Assembly: GCA_016933315.1 (NCBI GenBank)
Contig: JAFGBE010000099.1
Span: forward strand, 1 to 12,961
Direction of reading: 5' to 3'
DNA length: 12,961 bases
Origin: Candidatus Auribacterota bacterium
GTDB taxonomy: Bacteria; Auribacterota; UBA6266
The notes under the pieces are model-generated. The model ran no database searches. It was given only the letters and a program-made list of their open reading frames with translations, and was not told the origin of the DNA. Positions 7,956 to 12,961 of the stretch are shown here, in pieces (the first letter of the stretch is position 1; each line of letters begins with the position of its first letter). Made by a program: the position numbers and the translations under genes.

Positions 7956-8896
7956 GCTGGAAGAAAATCAGGGTAGCCGCGACGCTTTTAATCGCGCTGT
8001 ATATACTTTTTGTAATATATTCGAAAATAAACCTGCCTGCATTCCTGGGCATTTTCCGGAATATCGATTATTTATGGTTTTGGACGGGGATGTCTATTTT
8101 TATCATTTCTGCGCTTATTTCATCTTTCAGGTATGTAATCATCCTTTCCGGGAGAGCGGACATTTCGCTTTCGTCGTCGTTAAAGCTCTACCTCGCGGGA
8201 AACTCGCTTAATATAGCCCTTCCTTCCAAGATGGGAGACTTGAGCAAGGCCGTCTTTCTGAAAAAAGAGGGTGTGCTGGGTTATTCCGGCGCTTTCAGCA
8301 GCGTTATTGTTGAAAAGATATTTGATGTTTCCGCTTTGAGTTCGGTTATGGTTATAGGGTTGGTCTTCCTTCCGGTGAATGCGTTTTTCACCCGGGATAT
8401 AAAAAACGTATTATTGGCTGCAGGGTTAATTTTTTCCGCCCTGCCCCTTATTATATATTTAATGGGAGCCCTTAAGGCAAGCGTGTTAAAAAGAACAGTG
8501 CCTGGAATAGATGGATATTTTTCTCAATTCCATAACTTTCTGATGGACCTGAAAAAAAAGCCGGGAAAGCTTTTCATGGTGATAGTGCTGTCTTTTCTTC
8601 TGTGGTTTTCCCAGGTTCTGCAGGTGTTCTGTTTTTTTAGATCTTTCAATGCTTCCGTCGATGTAGTGATTTCTTTTGCCCTGATACCGGTGGCAATATT
8701 CATAGGCCTCATACCGATTGCTTTCGCCGGCATAGGAACAAGGGACAAAGCGCTGATAGTTCTTTTCGGATGGTATGGGTATCCCGACTATTTAATGGCG
8801 GCGCTGGGCGTGATGTGCACCGCGAGATATGTCGTGCCGGCAGTTTTCGGTTTGCCGTTTCTGATAAAATATATGTCGAAAGACAAAGATAAATAA
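7952..8896 (+). CDS. Flippase-like membrane protein (LPG_synthase_TM / AglD type)
   Basis: A 314-residue polytopic membrane protein of the family that includes the flippase half of MprF, YbhN and archaeal AglD. The signatures are in the expected order: an N-terminal helix, NIALPSKMGDLSKAVFLKK (87-105), VEKIFD (120-125), and PIAFAGIGTRDKAL (255-268), where P-x-x-x-G-x-G-x-R-D is typical. Members are thought to move lipids or lipid-linked sugars across the membrane, or to assist GT2 enzymes acting on polyprenyl phosphate. The start ATG overlaps the toroid gene's TGA by 4 nt, and AAGG at 7940-7943 precedes it, so the two genes are probably translationally coupled. It lacks the cytosolic aminoacyl-transferase domain of full MprF, so lysyl-phosphatidylglycerol synthesis is unlikely. 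Confidence 0.82.
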   Translation: MSWKKIRVAATLLIALYILFVIYSKINLPAFLGIFRNIDYLWFWTGMSIFIISALISSFRYVIILSGRADISLSSSLKLYLAGNSLNIALPSKMGDLSKAVFLKKEGVLGYSGAFSSVIVEKIFDVSALSSVMVIGLVFLPVNAFFTRDIKNVLLAAGLIFSALPLIIYLMGALKASVLKRTVPGIDGYFSQFHNFLMDLKKKPGKLFMVIVLSFLLWFSQVLQVFCFFRSFNASVDVVISFALIPVAIFIGLIPIAFAGIGTRDKALIVLFGWYGYPDYLMAALGVMCTARYVVPAVFGLPFLIKYMSKDKDK

Positions 8897-8937
8897 AAAT
8901 ATTGTTTAAAAATAAAGCACAGAGAAAGAGAGTTACC

Positions 8938-9030
8938 ACCACAGATTATTCAGATAGACACAAATAAGAAACAAAAAGATATAAAATTACTCGATAGTAT
9001 TTATCTGTGATCATCTGTGTTATCTGTGGT
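8938..9030. repeat. Intergenic inverted repeat of CACAGAT motifs
   Basis: ACCACAGAT (8938-8946) and ATCTGTGGT (9022-9030) are perfect 9-bp inverted termini. Inside them the arms remain partly complementary: the right arm has ATCTGTG three times at 9-10 nt spacing, while the left arm has decayed copies (CAGAT, GACACAAAT). The segment fills most of the gap between the flippase-like gene and the next GT2. It carries no coding frame. From memory, similar CACAGAT intergenic repeats occur in many environmental bacteria; this was not checked. Confidence 0.7.
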
Positions 9031-9068
9031 TAAATATAGTGCAACTGTAATCTTAAATGGAGAAATAA

Positions 9069-9791
9069 ATGGAAAAGGGAATTTCAATAATATTACCTGC
9101 TCTTAATGAAGAAGAGAATATAGGTCATGCTGTGCATGATATAGTGGAGTATTTTAAGGACAAGAAAGAATCCTATGAAATTATTGTTGTGGATGACGGT
9201 TCAACAGATATGACTCCGACCCTGGCTGACAGGCTTGCCCATAAATATAAAGAGGTGAAGGTTCTGCACCATAAGGCAAATGAAGGATACGGGAAGTCAT
9301 TGAAAGACGGGTTTCAAGCTGCATCTTATGAGTACCTGTTCTTTACGGATTGCGACCGCCAGTTCGATATTTCAGGATTGGATATAATGTTTCCCCTTAT
9401 CAAAACGGGTGTGGTTGACCTTATCATAGGGTACAGGTTAAAGAGGAAAGATCCTTTTGCCAGAAAGTTCCTTTCCTGGGGTTATAATACCCTTGTAGGT
9501 TTCATATTTGACCTGAATGTTAAAGATATAGATTGCGCGTTCAAGATATTTGACAAGAGGATTTTCGAAAAGATAGATATTACTTCAAAAAAGTTTTTTG
9601 TAAATACTGAGATTCTGGTTAAGGCGCATTATTACGGTTATAATATGATTGAAGTAGGTGTTCCCCACTTCCCCCGTTTTGCGGGAAAATCCACAGTGTC
9701 CCTGAAATATATACCCCTTACCATAAAGGAGCTTTTCAGGATATGGATTGAGATGAGAAGGCTTCGCAGATTGAAAAATCCGACCATATGA
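9069..9791 (+). CDS. GT2 polyprenyl-phosphate-type glycosyltransferase
   Basis: The third GT2 enzyme here, of 240 residues. Motifs: ISIILPALNEEENI (5-18), VVDDGSTD (40-47), the metal-binding FTDCDRQFD (92-100), DIDCAFKIF (153-161), NTEIL (179-183) and VPHFPRFAGKS (198-208). This pattern is common in bacterial dolichyl-phosphate-mannose-synthase-like proteins. The C-terminus is basic (RRLRRLK) with no clear membrane helix, so it may associate peripherally. GGAG at 9059-9062, 6 nt before the ATG, fixes the start; an upstream ATG at 9057 is in the same frame but is closed by a stop three codons later. It is separated from the preceding gene by the CACAGAT repeat, so it may be expressed independently. 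A role in loading a sugar onto a lipid carrier is inferred. Confidence 0.86.
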   Translation: MEKGISIILPALNEEENIGHAVHDIVEYFKDKKESYEIIVVDDGSTDMTPTLADRLAHKYKEVKVLHHKANEGYGKSLKDGFQAASYEYLFFTDCDRQFDISGLDIMFPLIKTGVVDLIIGYRLKRKDPFARKFLSWGYNTLVGFIFDLNVKDIDCAFKIFDKRIFEKIDITSKKFFVNTEILVKAHYYGYNMIEVGVPHFPRFAGKSTVSLKYIPLTIKELFRIWIEMRRLRRLKNPTI

Positions 9792-9794
9792 ACA

Positions 9795-9824
9795 TACCAG
9801 TGTAAGCCTGGTACGTTACCAGTG
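9795..9824 (+). promoter_or_regulatory. Alternating TACCAG/CTGGTA arms (operator or switching hairpin)
   Basis: TACCAG (9795-9800), CTGGTA (9808-9813) and TACCAG (9817-9822) are three perfect 6-nt arms. The central arm can pair with either outer arm, giving hairpins with 7-nt or 3-nt loops. The outer copies, each extended to TACCAGTG, are 22 bp apart, about two helical turns, so a protein-binding operator is also possible. It begins 4 nt after the GT2 stop. No T-run follows, so it is not a classic terminator. Confidence 0.4.
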
Positions 9825-9973
9825 AAAAATCGGCAAAAAATCGAATAGTGCGAAAAATTGTCAATTAATTTAAAAATTCTAGCGGCGATATAACCCTCTT
9901 TCCCGCATATAAAACGGTTTTTTTCTATGATGTTAATTTGACAGCATGCCTAAAAATAAGGCAATTTTTAAGC

Positions 9974-10564
9974 ATGGACACGAGGGTTAACAATCTAATG
10001 GTTATATCCCTTGTCTGTGTCCTTTATTTTTGGCCCTCATGCCTGTTTGCCGATAACCCTCCGGACAATATGACGGATTACAGCAATAATAATTTCGCGA
10101 TAAGCACACCATATCCCAAGGGTTGGTTCGTAAAAGAGCATTCCGACGGTGATTCAAAACAGGTCTTTATATCGGAAAGGGAGATTAAAAGACCCGAAGA
10201 TATGTTCAAAACTGGTATTACGATAACCAAAATATCCAATTACAGTAAATATTTCGGTTACGAGTTTGCCAGTTCGGAAGAGGCCGCGAAGCAGATAGTG
10301 GAATCGCATGTGAATGATTTTATGGAAAATGCGAAGGACTATTATCTGGGTTCTTTCGGGCCGGCAGGTTCCGACAGCAGATGCCGCCCGTTTATTGCGG
10401 ACCTGAGGTTTGCGGGCGAAGGGGCTTCAAGAGTGAGGGAATACATTTTTGTGGCATATGAGAAAAATACGCTTGTATTCATTACGATGGAAGCTCCCGA
10501 TTCCGAGTTTTTAAGATATAAGAATCTGTATGATACCATTATAGCTTCCATAAAAGTCTTTTAA
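9974..10564 (+). CDS. Secreted PsbP-like small protein
   Basis: A 196-residue protein with a Sec-type signal peptide: MDTRVNNLMV followed by a hydrophobic core and a likely cut after LFA (residue 26). The C in WPSC lacks a proper lipobox, so a lipoprotein is unlikely. The mature part opens with NFAISTPYPKGWFVKE, followed by alternating beta-type segments and an ending at YDTIIASIKVF. This layout resembles PsbP/DcrB-like periplasmic domains of similar length. The frame is open to a TTG at 9938, but ATG 9974 gives the better signal peptide; ATG 9998, which has GAGGG 11 nt upstream, is a shorter alternative lacking the charged n-region. It stands apart from the glycan genes, with a 182-nt gap upstream and 430 nt downstream. 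Function unknown. Confidence 0.65.
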   Translation: MDTRVNNLMVISLVCVLYFWPSCLFADNPPDNMTDYSNNNFAISTPYPKGWFVKEHSDGDSKQVFISEREIKRPEDMFKTGITITKISNYSKYFGYEFASSEEAAKQIVESHVNDFMENAKDYYLGSFGPAGSDSRCRPFIADLRFAGEGASRVREYIFVAYEKNTLVFITMEAPDSEFLRYKNLYDTIIASIKVF

Positions 10565-10584
10565 CGGTTTGGAGGTCGGGTCAT

Positions 10585-10686
10585 ATGAAGCAGCTGCAGA
10601 ACAGGAAAGATGACAGGGGTAATTGGGTAGTAATTCCTTCTAAGAAGAGACATTTCAAAAGCTTTAAATCCCCGGGAAGGAAATAA
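10585..10686 (+). CDS. Candidate 33-residue basic small protein
   Basis: ATG 10585 is preceded by GGAGG at 10571-10575 with 9-nt spacing, the best Shine-Dalgarno in this region. The peptide is strongly basic: it starts MKQLQNRKDDRG and ends with a Lys/Arg-rich tail (KKRHFKSFKSPGRK). It has no membrane helix and no family I recognise. Its stop codon lies in the loop of a rho-independent terminator, a layout expected for a short terminal gene of the upstream secreted-protein transcript. It could instead be the 5' part of a slightly longer gene broken by a frameshift (see findings), or chance. Support is the ribosome binding site and the terminator position only. Confidence 0.4.
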   Translation: MKQLQNRKDDRGNWVVIPSKKRHFKSFKSPGRK

Positions 10687-10697
10687 CCGGGGTTTTT
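10670..10697 (+). terminator. Rho-independent terminator
   Basis: CCCCGG (10670-10675) pairs with CCGGGG (10687-10692) across an 11-nt loop and is followed directly by TTTTT (10693-10697). It would end the transcript of the PsbP-like gene and the small ORF, whose stop codon is in the loop. Confidence 0.75.
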
Positions 10698-10803
10698 CCC
10701 GATGGGGCTTTTGTCGCGGCTGTGGCCGGCTCTTTCATCTGGTTATGTCCGGCAACCCCGGTCATCTCTGAAGGTGAGTTATATCTTTCCTTATTCCAAA
10801 AAG
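10698..10803. other. Unassigned GC-richer intergenic stretch
   Basis: This stretch follows the terminator in the 430-nt gap before the radical SAM gene. It contains GCCGG/CCGGC arms and a CCGGCAACC motif. A frame starting after the stop at 10665 stays open to 10817 and reads protein-like (FPDGAFVAAVAGSFIWLCP near its start), but it has no start codon with a ribosome binding site. No known RNA or gene was recognised. It may be a decayed coding fragment or a dispersed repeat. Confidence 0.3.
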
Positions 10804-10855
10804 ATACAGAATATTAATCTATCATGCATAGAGTGTTGGTCTCTATGATCTGTAT
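10804..10855 (+). promoter_or_regulatory. Two-stem hairpin in the leader region
   Basis: An inner 7-bp stem, CATAGAG (10827-10833) with CTCTATG (10841-10847), has a 7-nt loop. It is enclosed by an outer 7-bp stem, ATACAGA (10804-10810) with TCTGTAT (10849-10855), leaving a 16-nt bulge on the left and 1 nt on the right. It lies upstream of the predicted promoter of the radical SAM gene, so it is not in that leader. It may be the end of a small RNA or a remnant inverted repeat. Confidence 0.4.
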
Positions 10856-10928
10856 TTTGGGCCGGATTCTGTGCCAACCCCTCTCGTTTTTCGGTATTCT
10901 TATATGCTTTCATTTGAATTTGCCACTG

Positions 10929-10937
10929 TGTTATAAT
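10929..10937 (+). promoter_or_regulatory. Extended -10 promoter for the radical SAM gene
   Basis: TGTTATAAT is a perfect extended -10 element (TGn-TATAAT). There is no good -35; TTTCAT at 10908-10913 with 18-nt spacing is the nearest. A start near 10944 would leave a leader of about 50 nt before the GTG at 10995. It follows a terminator, consistent with a new transcription unit. Confidence 0.6.
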
Positions 10938-10994
10938 ACCGGGAACTAATCTGGATTTATATAGATTAACGGAATAATATTAAGACGCAGAAAA

Positions 10995-12386
10995 GTGAAA
11001 GTACTTTTTTTAAGGCCTGTTACGCCAGGCGCGATAATACTAAATTTGATTCCTCCTCTAGGCATAGGATATCTGGCTGCAGTTTCGAGGAAGGCGGGCT
11101 ACGATGTTGCTTTCCTCGATTGTATCCTTAAAAAGCTGGATTACGAAGGCTTTGAAAAGGAGTTAAGGGATATAAGGCCGGATGCCGTTGCCATATCGGC
11201 TTTTTCTCATGATATCCCTTCTGCCCGGAAAACAGCTTCCCTGATAAAGAAGTTCAATCCTGAAATTAAGGTGATAATAGGAGGGCCTCATCCTTCCGGT
11301 ATGCCTCAGGATACGCTTAATATCCTTCACGATGTCGATTTTGCCTTTAAAGGGGAGGCGGAGAGAAGCATCGTAAAACTGCTGAAGTTTATTGAAAAAA
11401 AAGAAGGCAATATCGAAGAAATCAAGGGGTTGATATGGAGAAACGGGAATGATGTGAAGATAAATGAACAGGATTTCCCCGAAAACCTTGACGAAATTCC
11501 TTATCCCGCATGGGACCTTATGGAACCCGGGGATTATCCAGATGCTCCGCAGGGCGTGATTTTCAGGCAGTCGCCGGTTGCTCCTATGGTTATCACAAGA
11601 GGATGCCCCTTCAGATGTACTTTTTGTGCGGGATGGACAGTTACCGGCAGGAAAATAAGGTCAAGAAGCATTGATAACGTGAAAGGAGAGATAGAACTTC
11701 TTTATAGCCGCTATGGAGTCAGGGAAATACATATTCTTGATGATAACTTTTCCATGAACATTGATTTTGTTAAGGAATTCTGTAATTGGCTGATAGGAAC
11801 CGGATGGAACATTTCATGGTGTTGCCCGAACGGTTTGAGATGTGATACTTTAGACGGGGATACGGTCAAGCTTATGAAGCGGTCCGGCTGCTATTATATT
11901 TCTATAGGTATTGAATCGGGTTCCGACAGGGTGCTAAAAGATATGAAAAAAGGGCTTTCGGTGGATAAAATCATGGCCCAGGTTAAAATGATTACTGACG
12001 CAGGAATGGATGTCAACGGGTTCTTTATTATGGGCTATCCGGGGGAAACCGAGGAGGATATACGGAAAACAATTGATTTTTCAAAGAAGCTCAACCTGAC
12101 AAGGGCTGCCTTTTACAGCTATATGCCGCTTCCGGGGACGGAATCTTATGAGAATCTCCTGGAGCTAAAAGAAATCCGGGCCATAGATTTTGATAAAATG
12201 ACTGAAATGGCGGTGGCCTATGCGCCGCGGGGTATAAGCAGGGAAAAATTGAAGCAGCTGCAGAGAAAGGCGCATCTGGAATTCTATCTGAGGCCTAAAA
12301 TAATGTTTAAACTGCTTAAGGAGATAAAATCGGCGAATCAATTAAAGTATATTATCAAAAGGGCAAAAGCATATTTGTTTGACTGA
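10995..12386 (+). CDS. Cobalamin-binding radical SAM enzyme (BchE-like class)
   Basis: A 463-residue enzyme with an N-terminal B12-binding-type Rossmann domain (about 1-135: PPLGIGYLAAVSRKAGYDV at 20-38, IIGGPHPSGMP at 94-104) and a radical SAM barrel with the 4Fe-4S motif CPFRCTFC (Cys204, 208, 211). Later stretches typical of the class are SIGIESGSDRVL and FFIMGYPGETEEDI. No DxHxxG is seen in the B12 domain, which is common in this class. Such enzymes catalyse methylation, ring formation or other radical chemistry on lipids, sugars, antibiotics or tetrapyrroles; the substrate here cannot be read from the motifs. The start is GTG, with an extended -10 promoter upstream and a weak Shine-Dalgarno. 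The TGA overlaps the next gene's ATG by 1 nt, so coupling with a membrane transferase-like gene suggests an envelope role. Confidence 0.85.
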   Translation: MKVLFLRPVTPGAIILNLIPPLGIGYLAAVSRKAGYDVAFLDCILKKLDYEGFEKELRDIRPDAVAISAFSHDIPSARKTASLIKKFNPEIKVIIGGPHPSGMPQDTLNILHDVDFAFKGEAERSIVKLLKFIEKKEGNIEEIKGLIWRNGNDVKINEQDFPENLDEIPYPAWDLMEPGDYPDAPQGVIFRQSPVAPMVITRGCPFRCTFCAGWTVTGRKIRSRSIDNVKGEIELLYSRYGVREIHILDDNFSMNIDFVKEFCNWLIGTGWNISWCCPNGLRCDTLDGDTVKLMKRSGCYYISIGIESGSDRVLKDMKKGLSVDKIMAQVKMITDAGMDVNGFFIMGYPGETEEDIRKTIDFSKKLNLTRAAFYSYMPLPGTESYENLLELKEIRAIDFDKMTEMAVAYAPRGISREKLKQLQRKAHLEFYLRPKIMFKLLKEIKSANQLKYIIKRAKAYLFD

Positions 12387-12961
12387 TGAAAAGAATAATA
12401 CTGGAAAGAAAATATTTTATAATAATCCTGCTTCTCTCGGTGTTGCTGTATCTTGGCGACCAGGTTTTTCTGAAAACCAGCTTCCTGAGCGGGGATTATA
12501 GATCTCAGCATGTGCCGTGGGCAATTGCCCTGGACCGGGCCGTAAAAAACCTGTCGCTGCCCCTGTGGGATACCTATACCCATTCCGGGTTTCCCTTGCT
12601 GGCCGAAGGTCAGGTTGCGGCCTTGTATCCGGTCAACCTGGCCTTTTACCTGACATGCCCGGTCGAAATCGCTTATGCATGGTCTAATGTATTCCATTAT
12701 CTGCTCGCATTTTTATTTATGTATCTGTTTCTTATGAATTCCGGTCTTGATGATTTTTCTTCATCGGCCGGGGCTTTGTTTTTTTCGTTCGGCAGCGCCA
12801 GCGGAGGAGGGTATTATAATACAGTGTCGTTAAAAGTACTCTGCTGGTTTCCTCTTACTCTGTATCTGATAGACAGGTATTTTTGCCGGAGAAAGGTATA
12901 TTTCCTTCCTGTGCTGGGTGTCGTACTTGCGCAGCAGGTGCTTGCCGGCTATTTTCAATAC
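12386..12961 (+). CDS. YfhO-like multi-spanning membrane protein, 3'-partial
   Basis: An open frame of 192 codons runs off the window end, so the C-terminal part (normally several hundred more residues) is missing. The N-terminal basic stretch and helix are followed by an outer loop with GDYRSQHVPW (36-45) and LPLWDTYTHSGFPL (58-71), then EGQVAALYPVN (74-84). This is the conserved first-loop pattern of the YfhO family, GT-C-fold proteins implicated in glycosylating lipids or wall polymers in Gram-positive relatives. At least three more hydrophobic segments follow. The ATG overlaps the radical SAM stop (TGATG) and lacks its own ribosome binding site, so translation is probably coupled. It could be a lipid-linked sugar transferase; donor and acceptor are unknown. 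Confidence 0.75.
   Translation, partial: MKRIILERKYFIIILLLSVLLYLGDQVFLKTSFLSGDYRSQHVPWAIALDRAVKNLSLPLWDTYTHSGFPLLAEGQVAALYPVNLAFYLTCPVEIAYAWSNVFHYLLAFLFMYLFLMNSGLDDFSSSAGALFFSFGSASGGGYYNTVSLKVLCWFPLTLYLIDRYFCRRKVYFLPVLGVVLAQQVLAGYFQY

Noticed and set aside
9938..9973. TTG start for the PsbP-like protein
   Set aside because: ATG 9974 gives a normal signal peptide; the added 12 residues would bury it.
10698..10800. Riboswitch (SAM-I-like CCGGCAACC, or c-di-GMP type on the minus strand)
   Set aside because: Only a short motif matches; the expected helices and conserved core of either class were not found on either strand.
10702..10848. 48-codon ORF after the terminator
   Set aside because: No ribosome binding site, no recognisable features, and it starts within the terminator's downstream flank.
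12338..12697. Minus-strand frame of 119 codons
   Set aside because: It lies opposite the YfhO-like gene and the end of the radical SAM gene, both with strong family motifs.
1..12961. CRISPR array, tRNA, rRNA, insertion sequence or integrase
   Set aside because: No regularly spaced direct repeats with unique spacers, no cloverleaf-like segment, and no transposase or integrase frame was seen.

Overview
The window is a dense, one-directional (+ strand) envelope-glycan locus. It holds ten protein genes, one credible small ORF, and several small intergenic repeats or RNA-like structures. Both end genes run off the window. No rRNA, tRNA, CRISPR array, integrase or transposase was seen. Organism (inference, low certainty): an uncultured, probably anaerobic, diderm-type bacterium. 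The reasons are the lipid-linked sugar machinery, a cobalamin-binding radical SAM enzyme, frequent AGG/AGA arginine codons, and intergenic repeats of kinds I recall from environmental genomes. A candidate phylum such as Omnitrophota would fit, but nothing here is diagnostic.

Region 1 (1-6295): a GT-B-type glycosyl- or glycerophospho-transferase, a MOP-superfamily (Wzx-like) flippase, an ALG5-like family-2 glycosyltransferase (GT2), a PMT/ArnT-like GT-C membrane transferase, and a DPM-like GT2 with two C-terminal membrane helices. The last three are tightly packed, with an 8-nt overlap and then a 2-nt gap. The gap before the first GT2 holds a perfect GC-only hairpin with a GAAA loop and a possible promoter.

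Region 2 (6296-9791): nine copies of a 7-bp repeat run exactly up to the start codon of an uncharacterised, heparinase-II/III-like (alpha-toroid plus beta-rich tail) protein. That gene overlaps (ATGA) a flippase-like membrane protein of the LPG_synthase_TM/AglD type. An intergenic inverted repeat built from CACAGAT motifs comes next, then a third GT2.

Region 3 (9792-10994): a short set of alternating TACCAG/CTGGTA arms, a small secreted PsbP-like protein, and a 430-nt gap. The gap holds a 33-codon ORF with a strong ribosome binding site, a rho-independent terminator wrapped around its stop codon, a second hairpin, and an extended -10 promoter.

Region 4 (10995-12961): a B12-binding radical SAM enzyme overlapping by 1 nt the start of a YfhO-like multi-spanning membrane protein, which is truncated by the window edge.

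Working model (inference): the GT2 enzymes load sugars onto polyprenyl phosphate on the cytoplasmic face. Flippase-type membrane proteins move lipid-linked sugars or glycans across. The GT-C proteins (PMT/ArnT-like and YfhO-like) transfer them to acceptors outside. The heparinase-like and radical SAM proteins are the candidates for unusual modification steps.
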